DNA from: Anoplolepis gracilipes
Lineage: Eukaryota; Arthropoda; Insecta; Hymenoptera; Formicidae
DNA: 64,000 nt
Assembly (NCBI RefSeq): GCF_047496725.1
Contig: NC_132972.1
Span: 12,725,001 to 12,789,000, forward strand
Direction: 5' to 3'
In this document: in pieces, positions 26,190-38,407 of the stretch
How positions within the stretch are numbered: position 1 is the stretch's first letter
How the letters are laid out: every line of letters starts with the position of its first letter
The notes under the pieces: model-generated
Database searches by the model: none
What the model saw: only the letters and a program-made list of their open reading frames with translations
What the model was told of the DNA's origin: nothing
Translations under genes and position numbers: made by a program

Positions 26190-29100
26190 AATGATCGTAA
26201 GATGGTGACCAAACGTCTGCTGATATTATTGCCGATATTTCTATCCTGCGTGTTAGGTTTTCCCAAAAAAGTTCGTATAGGTAAGATAAACATTCACTGA
26301 CTTGATCGATGAGAAAACTTTGAATAAAAGATATATACATCAAAAACATTGTTCTTGCATTCATTTTTCATTATGGATTTGGAAACATTTTGATGAGACG
26401 TAGACAAATATTTAGCGGTATAAATTTTTCTGTTTCAAATAGTTTTCTTTTACGATATTTTATTAAATCTATATTTGTAACTAATATATTTTTCAATCTT
26501 TTAAAAATTAAACGTTGTTAAATTTTCGCAACATTAGCATGGGAATAATATTACTTTGCTGCTAATATCTTATTTATATGTTAAAAAAAGAAATATTGAA
26601 AAACGCACTTTGTCAAGTTTATATATAAGCGATAATGCGTACTTTACTTTACGGAAGAGCTTTCTTAGCTATTTTGGTCGTGTCAGCGTGTCTCGACTTT
26701 AAAAAGAATCGACTATATATTATAGCGGGATTGTTCGACCAAGATAAAGCGATCCAGCGAATGTTTGAATCATCAATAAACACGGTGAATGTAGAAAGGA
26801 ATGAGAACAAGGAATTGTCAAATGTGTTTTTTGAATCGGAATCGACCGTGATTGAAACAGACCTGTTCGAAGTATCAACGAAAGGTAAAGCATTATAGCT
26901 AACGTCAAAATGACCGCAGAATTTGACGCTAAATTATATCTGAGACTTCCATTTTGTATCATTTTTTGTCTGATATCAAAACGCATTAGACAAAAAGACG
27001 ATCACATTTATCTCCTTTAATTAAATACAAACATGAGCGCACAATAATATTAATAACGCTGCAATCTTTTTAGAGGTTTAAATAAAATGTATATATGTAA
27101 ATTAAACACATTGTCATAAAATAATGTTCTTACATGAATTTTCAAATAGAAATCAGATAACAAATAATGACTGCATTGCACTTTGCCGAAATAATGCAAA
27201 TTTTATTATATTAGCACGTGCATTTTATAATGATTTTTTTCGAAATATTTAGTATGCGAACTGTTAAAAACGGGAATAGTTGGGATCTTTGGACCTCAGG
27301 AAAAAGTGACCGCAGAATACGTACAAAGCATGTGCGATACAATGGAAGTGCCGCACATCTCCGTGCGACAGGATCCTGGTGAACCACTTCAGCCACGTGG
27401 ATTAAGTTTAAATCTCTATCCGCACGTGAGCGCGTTATCGCGAGTAAGTAATTTAAAAGGTCAATATTATAATCATAAATTGAAGTAAACAATATGAATA
27501 ATAGTATATATTTGAGTTAATAAATTTTGAATCGCGAAAAAAATTATTTATTATTTATCTATTAATATATAAATAAAATATAATTTCTGTCTACATAAAT
27601 AATGCAAAAAAAATGAAAGAGAGAGAAAAGACATCAATTTCAATTATCACAAAATACTGGCATATCTGTTTCTCCGTATCTTTTATTTAATCTTTCTTGA
27701 AATTTTAATTTTACCTTTATATATTTGACGTAATATAACAATTGTCAATGAAATTTTGACAGATATACGATCAATTGGTGACAGAATTCAAGTGGAAGTC
27801 TTTTGCAATACTCTACGAGAACACCGACAGTCTGATTCGTATGCATCCTTTGCTGAAACGATGCGACAGTCAGGGCGACTCTGCATTCATGTTCCACTTG
27901 GGTGAAGGACCGAATTATAGGTACAGAAATGTCTAATTTTGCAGTATCTCGAAGGGGTCGTTTAATCTTTCAGTCATACAAAAATTGTTCAAACTTTTTA
28001 GAGACGAAATTGGTTGGTTTTCATTCTTCTTTATTCCTCATATTGGTAAAATATATGTACATACTTGTTAACGTTACATCAATAATTCATGACATTTCTG
28101 TCATTCTTTTTGAAATACACTCATTGTTTGCTTATTATACTAACATTAATTTGTTCAGTTATCTAATGTGTTGTCATAAGCATACGAATATTCTCAAAAT
28201 CGTCCTTAAAATTAATATTCAGGGTCTACTCAAATCTTGTGAAAAAAATTCTCTGATTTTCCAGGTATTTTGTTCAAAATTTCAAGAAAAGAAAATTTCA
28301 AGTGCTAAATTTGTAAATTTACTAAGAAGACAGTATTTATAATATATTTTAAACGCATAATTTGTTTGGCTGACTGATTATAATGTGTGAAGCTGGCGTC
28401 TCACTTCCTGAAAACTTATTAATTATTAAGAGTTTTAATTTTATTTTTAATAATTCTGGAATTCTTCACAAATTAAGCAAATTTGTACTGGCCATTAAAT
28501 TAAAAAATTGCTAGCTGACAAATAAGACTAACTGAAACGCCAAGTTCATGCTGCGTCTCACATTGTTTGCCGACAATTTTTAAAACATTTTTTGCTAGAT
28601 TTTAAACGCTTGAGAATTTTAAAATAGTTATACAAAAAGTTCTATGTGAAAAAATATTAGAATATTATCTAATTAACAAATTGCCAAATTAAACGCTGAT
28701 CATATTTCAATAGTTCTATACATAAAAATTATTAGAATATTTATTAATATTAGATTATTGATTATTAGAATATTTATTAATATTAGAATATTTGTTATTA
28801 GAAAATTTGTTATTAAACAAATTAGATCGAAACGCCAAACGTATAAATACCGATATGAGACACTGGTTGTATTTCGATAATTCTATCAACTTTAATAATT
28901 TCGTATCAATCTGTAATTACTTTTAATTTCCAGACAGTTCTATGCGTAAAAATTATTAGAATATTTATTAAATAAATTAGATTGAGAGAATGAGACATCA
29001 GTTTCACACACACGGCTGACTACAATATGAGAGCAAAATGATAAAAAAGAATTTTTGAAAAAATTCCTTGAATCCCAATAAAATTCCAGTAAAATTAAGA

Positions 29101-32100
29101 CTTCCTTAATTTTTCCAGATACAAAAAAAATTCTTAAGAATTTCCATGTTTTTTCAAGAAGTAGACAGCCTGGTATTATTGCGTTACGATCTTGCTACAA
29201 TATTTATATTTTTCTGTGTTTGATCAATAGTATAATTGTGAAGTTAATTAAGGGCGTGTTCGGGGAGACACTATATATAGCGCTACCAACGTCGTTCTAT
29301 CTTTGTTCAACTTTTAATGAGTAACAAAGATAGAACGACACTGGTAGCGCTATTTAGTGTCTCTCCGAACGCGCCCTAAGAAGATAAAAATTATCTCTAA
29401 GGGCCAATTTCACCATTGTCGGTTACCTCTAACCTAGGTTAACATAGGTTAAGCTATCTTCGTCTCTTTTTCTTAAACTTATCTGAAAAAGACAAAGATA
29501 TAGTTTAACCTGTAGTTAGAGTTAACCGGCGATGGTGAAATTGGCCCTAAGACGCAATAATATATTTACTAACAATTTCAACAAAGTAATTTTTAGACAT
29601 TTTTTTAAGAATTAGATAATTTGCATATCGAAAGTGACTAGTAAGTGAGAGTAAAAAGATTAACAAGTTCAATTAATTGAGAAATATTCCCAAAACATCG
29701 ATTAATTGTATGGCATCAAATTCTGTGTAGGCAAGCGATACAAGATATCAAAAGATCGGAAATAGAAAACATTATCATCGATTGTTCGTACGACATACTC
29801 AGTGAAGTTCTCAAGCAGGCTCAGCAAGTTGGCATCTTATCTGAAAAACACAAAGTGATTGTAACATCTTTGGTAAGACATCAAAGTTATTCTTTATAAA
29901 AGCTATAAAAATTGTGCACTAATCTAACAATATTGTTAAAACTGTTTCATGATTGAATTTATATTTGAAATGTCGCAAAATTGATTTTTAATAGAAATCC
30001 TATCAAGATATATGTGTGTGATTATAGTGCTTGTTATATTTTAATTAAAATCTAAAATAATTACATAAAATAATAATCTTATATAAAAATACAAAATTTA
30101 GATTATAAAGATAATACACAATCGCTTAGAAATTTTGAAAAATGTATTATATTATCTACTCATTGATATTACATTAAAAATAGAATTTTGATAATATGTA
30201 ACATAAGTTATATGAGTATAATTTCATTTGCATAATTTATTTCACATGATCTATATTCCATTCGAAAAGATCTAATAGTTAAAATAATACAAATATGTAT
30301 GCATGACAGGATCTGCAAACCTTGGATTTGCAACCATATCAGTATTCTGGCGTCAACTTCACCGGCTTGCGTCTGATTGACCCTGAAGATCCGATAGTTC
30401 AACAAACTTTAGACAAGCATAAGAACGAATGGGGGTTAGACGATCCCTCGGAGCTACAAGTTGAACACGCGCTCATGTACGATGCAGTACAACTATTTGC
30501 GAGAGCTTTCAAGCAATTAAAAGATGCTACCAAAGGTAATATCAAGAAATTGCCATGTGATGGAAGCGACAGATGGGAACACGGATTAAGTTTCAGTAAC
30601 TTCATGCGATCGGTAAGAATAAAAAAAAATCTTTAGTTTGAATATATGAACAGTTTTCACAAGAATGTATTACAAATAAATCTTATCACATTATTTCACT
30701 TTCAGACTGAAACACGAGGGTTAACTGGTCTTGTAAAATTTGACAGAGACGGCGTCCGCAGTAACATACAACTAGATGTTGTACGTTTGACTGAAAATGG
30801 CTTGATAAAAATAGGTGTATGGAATAGTACAACAGGAAAGAACATTGAATGGATATCAGAAACTAACACCAAAAAATCAGATATTGAATTAAGCTTGCAA
30901 AATCAAACTTTCACAGTTTTGATAGCTCTCACAGATCCGTATGGCATGGAGAAGGAATCATCCACTACACTAAGTGGCAATGAACGTTACGAAGGATTTG
31001 GAATTGACATCATCGATCGCATAAGTCAAATACTTGGCTTTAATTATACGTTGCAAGTCGAATCTAGTACTGGAGCGAAAAATAACAGAACAGGAAAGTG
31101 GTCGGGCATGCTTGGAAAAATAATAAACGATGTTAGTATTAACTGAATATCAACTAATATCTCTCTATTACTTGTAATCTTTTACGAGATTACTAAGATT
31201 AAAATTATAAGATTTATAAATAAGAGAAAAACGGAGATGTGATATTCTTTTAGGAAGCAGATCTTGCCATTACGGATCTCACAATCACTTCACAACGAGA
31301 AGAGGCCGTTGATTTCACAAATCCGTTTATGAACCTAGGTATATAATATACAATTTAATGTACAATAAATGTAGTATACAATTTAATATTATTTGTATGT
31401 ATTATAGATTTTAAATTAGATTTTCAAATAAATTTATTTCTTACTATTAATTTTTTTACTTATTAATTTTATTATTAATTTATAAAATAATTAATTTATA
31501 TAAAACTAAAATCAAATTTTTATGATTTTACAGGTATTAGCATTCTTTATCGCAAGCCAACAAAAACACCTCCTAGCTTGTTCTCATTCTTATCACCTTT
31601 TTCGAGTGACGTCTGGTCCTATTTAATCGGCGTATATATCATAGTATCTTTGCTACTTTTTGTAATCGGTAGACTATGTCCTGCAGAATGGAATAATCCT
31701 TATCCTTGCGTCGAAGAAGCTGAAGAATTGGAGAACCAATTTACGTTTAAAAATGCATTTTGGTTTGCAATAGGAGCTATTATGCAACAGGGGTCTGAGA
31801 TAGCGCCAATGTAAGTGTGTGTTATATATTTATATCAAAATAAGAAATTATAATTATTATATTTATTCATAATTATTATATTTAATATAAAAAATAATAG
31901 TAAAAAAAAAAAGAAAAGAAACTACTTTTTGTGAACTTAAAGGTAAAAAAGTGTGCAAAGTGCAATTGATTTACAGAATTCTGATAATTGATGAATGACA
32001 AACACGATAAAAATAATAAAATTATATAAAGAGCTCCGATTAATAAATAAGTAAATAATAAAGAGGCAATAGGAGCGAGGAGATGTGAATATAAAATTAT

Positions 32101-32331
32101 AAGTTTTTTATATATAGATGATATGTCGCAATTGTATTGACATTAAGTACATTGGTAACATTCTATAGAATGACGGAAATTATAATAAAGATTTGAACGT
32201 TTCGATTCATGTTTTGAATCCTCTTCAGCATAATATATAAATTAAATAAATAAATTATAAATAAAAACAAAATTAATGATAAAACATCACATAATAATAA
32301 TTTCAAAAATAATTTCATTCTCTTTATATAT

Positions 32332-32398
<67 letters not shown>

Positions 32399-35300
32399 CA
32401 CACGTGTGTGTGTGTGTGTGTGTATTTCTTTTTTATCGTTTTCTATTTTTTTTACATGTTTTTGGAGATTCACTCTGTGCGTATAATATTGCAACTGCAT
32501 ATCTTAAATAATCATTTTCATCAATTTTTAATAGTTTTATCAGACGACAAATTTTATATCTATTCTCTATTTTATATATATTCTCTCTATTATAAATGAA
32601 GTTTTACAAAGTGAAAAATTATAAATCTGTTTCTATAAATTGTTCACAGAGGCATTTCCACTAGAATGATGGCAAGCTGTTGGTGGTTCTTTTGCCTCAT
32701 AATGGTATCTAGCTATACAGCTAATTTGGCGGCATTTTTAACTGTAGAAACTGTTGTCTCACCTTTCGATAATGTGGAAGAACTAGCAAAAAAAAAAAAT
32801 ATAAAATACGGAGCTAAATTGAATGGAGCCACATTTAATTTCTTCAAAGTAAGTTAATTCTTCTACGTTCGTTGATATTTTATGCAATGACAGATTATAA
32901 GGATGATATTGGTGTTACATATGACATGATAAAAAAATTTACACGATGTAGAATGCACTCATAAACATTATTTGATAATTCGTTTTATTAAATATGATGT
33001 ATTCCTTTATAATTATTCTCTAGCTTATTGATTTTCTTGTTAAATCTTGAATATTTAAGAAATTGCACAATATGATGCTGTGATTTTACAGCTAGAAATA
33101 ATTTTGTAAAAAATGTGTTGCTAATATTTACATATTAATTTATAATATGTGAATATTATAAACATTCCAAAATGTAAGATATTTAATAAATGTAAAATAT
33201 TTAATATATAAAATACAAGGAAATTTTTATTTTTAGCTTCAAAATTTTTGAATTTTATCAGTGTATAATTACAAGTTCTTCAATTTTTAAACATGCATAG
33301 ATTTAATTATTTCCTGATTTAATTATTTTTGATGTTATCTCATGTTATTTTAATGAAATAGTCATATGTAATAATCTAATAAAAAATAATTGCGTGTGTA
33401 GTGATAGATTTTTCAGGATATTCACAGTACTTGCTATTCTTATAGCATCTAAGAATAATCTCTTGAACGTAAGGCAATTTGAAGTATTCCCCGATTAGTT
33501 TTTTGTCATTTATAATATTTTTTGCTTATATCATTTATTTGTTACAAATATTATTATCACAAATATACATGGCATTTACACAACGATAATTTTGCATATA
33601 AATGCAATAGTGATTAATCCCGCACGAGACATAATCGGTTAAATAGTTATTAATCAGAGTAATAAAATAATATTAATAAATTCGCGGTAATTCGCAATGA
33701 CTTTTTCCTTTGAATATTACTAGAGTTTGTTCCATATTTGCATCAAGACTATTTTTGTCCCTTGCATATTATCGTAATTGTTTTTAGTAAATAACACAAA
33801 TTTTATAATGAGATCATCTCCTGCAATAACATTACTCCACAATAATGTCCTAATAATGAAAAAAAAGAAAATTTTCCAACAAAGAGCTTCTTAATCATTA
33901 CATTAGATGCAATATTAATTGTAATAATAATATTAGACGATAGGTACGATAAATATAAAAGTTAAATTCTAACACAGTTCTTTGATAAAAGAATTTTGCC
34001 AATTCCAAGGACAGTGATTATTCGACATACAAGGAAATGTACAACTACATGATTGCAAATGAAAAAGATGTGATGCCAGAAACCAATGATCTCGGGTTGG
34101 CCAAGGTCAAAACTGAAGAATATGCATTCCTTATGGAATCGTCGTCGATAGAGTAGATATTATTATCTCTCTATTTTATAAATTATTATCTTTATTATCT
34201 CTCTCTTATTATACACATGTATATATATGTACTATTATTATTAGATACACCATTGAACGAGAATGCAACATGACTCAAATTGGAGGCCTGCTTGACGAAA
34301 AGGGGTATGGCATAGCTATAAAGAAATGTATGTAAGCTTCCTTAAATTATATATCTGTAAATTTATATATGGTAATAATATAATTAAATATATATAAAAA
34401 AATTATATATATATATATATATATATGAAATATTTTAAAAAATATATAAAATTCTGATAAAAAATTATTATATGCAATAATATATCAGATATAGTTATGG
34501 GTATAAAATATTTTAGTAGTTAAAACATAAAATTAAAAATAAAAAAATAATTTGAAAGAGAATACAAGATGGATTAAAATTAATAGAAATATTTTATTAT
34601 ATGTTTCGTAATAAAATCAAAAATAATAAAATAAATAATTCAAAAAATAATAAATTATAGTTAAATAATTTAATAGGAATTTTAGATTTACAAATTTCAA
34701 CTTTAAATTCCTCAAATTATTTCACTTTTTCATAAAAAGAAAAAAGTTTGTTTTTTTTATTATACAATTTTAAAATAATTTTAAAATGCGAGGTGCAAAA
34801 TTATTTTTGTTAATATATAACTAAATTTTATTTTACAATTAAAAATTTAGAACCCTGACATTCTATTTTTGTCATTATTCTTAATTAGCAAACAACCGCA
34901 TTATCGTATAAAATGTTACAGATTCACCATATCGACACCATTTAAACACAGCATTGCTAAAACTCTCAGAGAGTGGAATAATTACGGAACTGAAGAAGAA
35001 ATGGTGGCAAGAAAAAAGGGGCGGAGGTAAATGTCGGGTGAGTGAAGAAATTATAAAATTTTTATAGTATAAAATGCGTATTGTACATATACATTATGTT
35101 GTCTTCATTTGCTTATTATACGTCACTGTGTAGGAGAATGGTGGCACTAGTTCAGCAGAGGAACTCGGACTGAACAACGTAGGTGGTGTATTTTTGGTAC
35201 TTACCGTTGGAGTGGCTTTATCGTGCGTGTACACCATTTTCGAGTTACTTTTAGACGTTGGCCGAACGTCCATTCGAGAAAATGTAAGCGAACTGTCCTT

Positions 35301-35831
35301 ATTTATAATGTACACAATTCATATCGTTTTTTCTGAAGACACGCAACAACAAAAAAATTAATACACCTTTACCATTAATTTAGCATAATGTAGAATTACG
35401 ACAATCAAAATTAATTTGAATTTAAGTCAAGATTTTAAATTAAATTAAGGTAATATTGATAAAATAATCTTAAACAAATTTATCAATTTGATATTTTCTT
35501 CTTATCATTGCAATTCAAAAGTTTTATACATTATATTAGAACAATTATTAAATAATAATTTTAAAGGTAATTCTCAACATATCTCTATAAATGTATTTAT
35601 TTTTATGTTTATTTATCATATATGTAATAATTTATTTTATGTATGTAGGTATCTTTCAAAGAGGAATTGATGAACGAATTAAAGTTTATTATGAAGTGCA
35701 GTAGCTCTAAACCGACGCGAAGAAGAAATGGAACATCTAGCAAAAGTGAAGATAATAGCACAAGAGGATGTACACCTCCGTATGGTTTTATACCAACAGT
35801 AATAACAACATCACCGACTGATGACAAATAA
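26190..35831 (+). CDS. Gene 2: kainate-type ionotropic glutamate receptor, complete
   Basis: Exons: 26190-26280 (ATG 26202), 26726-26884, 27253-27443, 27763-27920, 29731-29872, 30310-30612, 30706-31131, 31254-31338, 31534-31810, 32650-32848, 34010-34152, 34245-34327, 34922-35037, 35134-35283, 35649-35831 (TAA 35829). This gives 897 residues, usual for the family. Residues 1-21 are a hydrophobic signal peptide ([17 protein letters not shown]); the amino-terminal domain runs to about 410; S1 starts near 420 (TDPYGM) and its Arg lies in [10 protein letters not shown]1 is about 540-560; the pore loop ends [10 protein letters not shown] with Gln at the Q/R site (CAA 31785); M3 carries [11 protein letters not shown] at 628-638; S2 has NGATFNFFK and MESSSIEY; M4 is about 803-825; the tail is 60 residues. 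In-frame TAG at 34154 lies within the intron after a GTAGAT donor. AAs 'NDRK' upstream of the ATG are in frame and shared with gene 3, so a start in an unseen upstream exon is possible. Confidence 0.93.
28630..28995. repeat. Degenerate tandem repeat in gene 2 intron 4
   Basis: Copies of GTTCTAT(A/G)C(A/G)TAAAAATTATTAGAATATTTATTA followed by AAATTAGAT(C/T)G recur at roughly 28722, 28760-28840 and 28937; GAAACGCCAA occurs near 28533 and 28836. Probably expanded non-coding sequence. Confidence 0.5.
29252..29376. mobile_element. Palindromic MITE flanked by TAA (copy 1), gene 2 intron 4
   Basis: About 125 bases, almost wholly an inverted repeat: begins GGGCGTGTTCGGGGAGACAC and ends with its near complement, closing on CGAACGCGCCC. 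TAA is present on both sides (29249-29251 and 29377-29379), a 3-base target duplication of the type made by PIF/Harbinger transposases. No coding capacity. Confidence 0.78.
29401..29547. mobile_element. Palindromic MITE flanked by TAA (copy 2), gene 2 intron 4
   Basis: About 147 bases with inverted ends GGGCCAATTTCACCAT and ATGGTGAAATTGGCCC and further internal pairing (CGGTTA...TAACCGG). TAA on both sides (29398-29400, 29548-29550). A different family from the MITE 24 bases upstream but the same target preference. Confidence 0.78.
32193..32230. repeat. Second copy of the ACGTTTCG...CTTCAG motif, gene 2 intron 9
   Basis: GAACGTTTCGATTCATG, then TTTTGAATCCTCTTCAGC. The ends match the 22.87 kb motif and the centre forms its own stem (GATTCA with TGAATC). 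Likely the same class of transposon tail. Confidence 0.4.
32338..32422. repeat. (TA)n then (GT)n microsatellite, gene 2 intron 9
   Basis: About 55 bases of TA repeats followed by CACACGTGTGTG and a GT run. Intronic. Confidence 0.9.
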
Positions 35832-37906
35832 CAACGGGACAAATTTCGAATATCAACAAGGCTATCACACAGATTTATTACTTTGTTGCTCATGTCATAA
35901 TGTTCCAGTAAAATTAATACGAAAGTCACATCGTAAGCATTTTAGGACACTTGAATTATACACAAAATTTTAAAATATATAATACCTATATACAATACTG
36001 TATATAATAGTTCTTATAAATAATAATTGATTTTTAATCATCATATCCTCTCGTTTCTTGCATCTATTAATCACTAATTGATGATAAGATGACAGGATAT
36101 AAAATTGAGAGAGATAATATCGACAAATTTACATAAATAATAGTTAACGATATATACTCAATATTGAATGTTTTCTAAGTGCACTTTTTCTCGAGCTCTG
36201 TGTATTTGTATTTAAAACAAAATAAATGGAAGTTTGGTTTGATTAGAGAAAAAAAAGAAAAATTGTAAGAAGAGCAAAGTACGTAACTAAAAGTTAAGAT
36301 AGTTTTATCAATGTTATTGTAATTTCTACATCTATATATAGTCTGGGACCAAACATATTTATAAAAATTTGCGATCAAAACCTGGCAAAGTTAATTCCAA
36401 AAACCAAACATTAATGTATTTCAAATGACAATTACACACATTTCTCAAATCTAGGCAATTTTAAAAAATATTAGCAATTTTAAAAGAATTATCGCTCGAT
36501 TATCTCTATTTCAATTCATAAAATCATTACGAAGAGCGCGGCATTATTAACAGTGATAATTCTCCGAATTGAAATAAAGCTATGATGGTCATGCGCAAAA
36601 CAGCATACCAGAAAATACCGGCCTTATTACCTACTTTTCGAGCTTGCATGTGGTCAAAATAGTCAACCGATGGTTATGGGATAGTATAACCACTGGCTCC
36701 GATAGCGCCGGGTGGTCCGTGATATATATACAAGTTCGATGAGTTTTCCTTGTGTTGACCAGTAATCCTAATCATTTGTGATAAACTCAATTAATCGCGC
36801 GTGTGATCTCATATCATCAATTAACTTGAAGAATTTACTTTATCAATTATTTTATCATATTATTAATATTCTTGTTGAAACGTGAAAAATGTGATAGATT
36901 GCGCGAGGCTATCACGTGGATTTTCGTAACGTCAACATTATTATGTTATAAAAATGGTTTGTTTTCTCACGTGAAAGAAAAGGTTTAATGTATTTCTCGC
37001 AATGCAACTTTGGTGCCCGCGCTTTGCTTTGGCTTTCGGCCACGCAAATGTTATATGTTATATGAGATTATGTTAAGCTATATATATAACTTAATGTAGG
37101 AAATGCATTAAAAAATAAATATTGCATTTTCGTTTTTCCTGCATAATAATTTAAAAAAACATGATTCTTGTAAATACATAGTTTATAATACGTAGAAACT
37201 TTGTACTTCTAAATAATAGATAAAATTATTCAGATATTTTTTGCTTCTATAGTTCTATAAATAATGTTTGAGTTTTAAAAATGGAATGGTTTTGTTAGCT
37301 TCGTCAATACAAATTTTTGTTTCTATAACGATTAAAAACTCTTAAATAAAAATAAAATTGACAAAGCTTTTAACGCTAAAGTCTACGTTATTGTACAATA
37401 TTAGACAATATTATATTCACACGTTTATATTATTTAAATTATTTGAATAAAAAACTGTATGTTTATTAAATTACATTTAAACTTCAAACCACATGTCTAT
37501 ATTTGAAACGTTATCAAATCTCTATTAAAAAGCAAATCTGTACGCGATGACAACTCTCAGAAACTGTCAGTGAACCATTCGACAGTTGTTTTCTACAGAT
37601 AAATTGAGAGAAGCTGTTATAGAGTATATTGGCACAGAGAGGCGAGAAGTGTCTAAATATACCATGATATAGATATATCTATACATATACGTATATATAT
37701 ACGTATCAATGTGTTGTATGTCAGGTCGCATAAAATAGCAATGCAATAACGTCAATGGAATAGTAACAACAAAAGTAAACCTAATTTTAACTGACATTAA
37801 TTTAAATTTCTTATAATTGTTTAGTTTTAGAAAATAAAAAATTGTTTAACACTGACAGTGCATTTATTGCATCTATTGCATTGCTGTTAGAACAATTTTT
37901 TTCTAG
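35832..37906. other. Intergenic, gene 2 to gene 3
   Basis: 2.1 kb, AT-rich with a modestly GC-richer part at about 36520-36720. The missing first exon of gene 3 should lie here if the gene is intact, but I cannot identify it. Confidence 0.45.
36221..36226 (+). terminator. Candidate poly(A) signal, gene 2
   Basis: AATAAA about 390 bases past the gene 2 stop, in AT-rich sequence before gene 3. Hexamers occur by chance in such DNA, so this is tentative. Confidence 0.3.
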
Positions 37907-38357
37907 AATGATCGAAAAATCCTGCTTCTGTATATTACTACTGCATTTATATCCCATATTCTGGGATTTCCAAGAAAAATTCCTATTGGTAAGCTCATCA
38001 TATGTGTTTTTCACAAGTAATAGAAATGAAAAGTCTTTTATTTCTATCATAAGTGATAAAAATAAAAAATCTTGAAAATAATTGATTCAATGTATCGATG
38101 AAAATTCATCAATAATCGCAGGAGGCATATTCGATAGCGATGAGATGATTCAAAGAGCGTTTGAGATATCAATCGAAGCAGTGAATAATAAAAATATCAC
38201 TGTGGCCGAAGATACTATGGGCGTATTCTTAACTCTCAAAAGTGAGAAAATCAACAAGAATGCCATTCGCGTAGCAAAGAGAGGTATATTATCATTTTCT
38301 GTATTTAAATTAATATATATATTTTTTTTAATCTATATAAATTAATATCACATATTG

Positions 38358-38407
<50 letters not shown>

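Noticed and set aside
27902..28342. 146-residue + strand open frame
   Set aside because: Lies in gene 2 intron 4 after the GTACAG donor; hydrophobic AT-rich translation without family match.
34151..34156. Apparent premature stop (GAG TAG) in gene 2
   Set aside because: A GTAGAT donor two bases into the Glu codon and an acceptor at 34244 restore SIEYTIER, so the stop is intronic.
37842..38075. Open frame over gene 3 exon 1 in another frame
   Set aside because: Wrong frame for the conserved GFPRKIPIG signal-peptide end and joins out of frame to exon 2.
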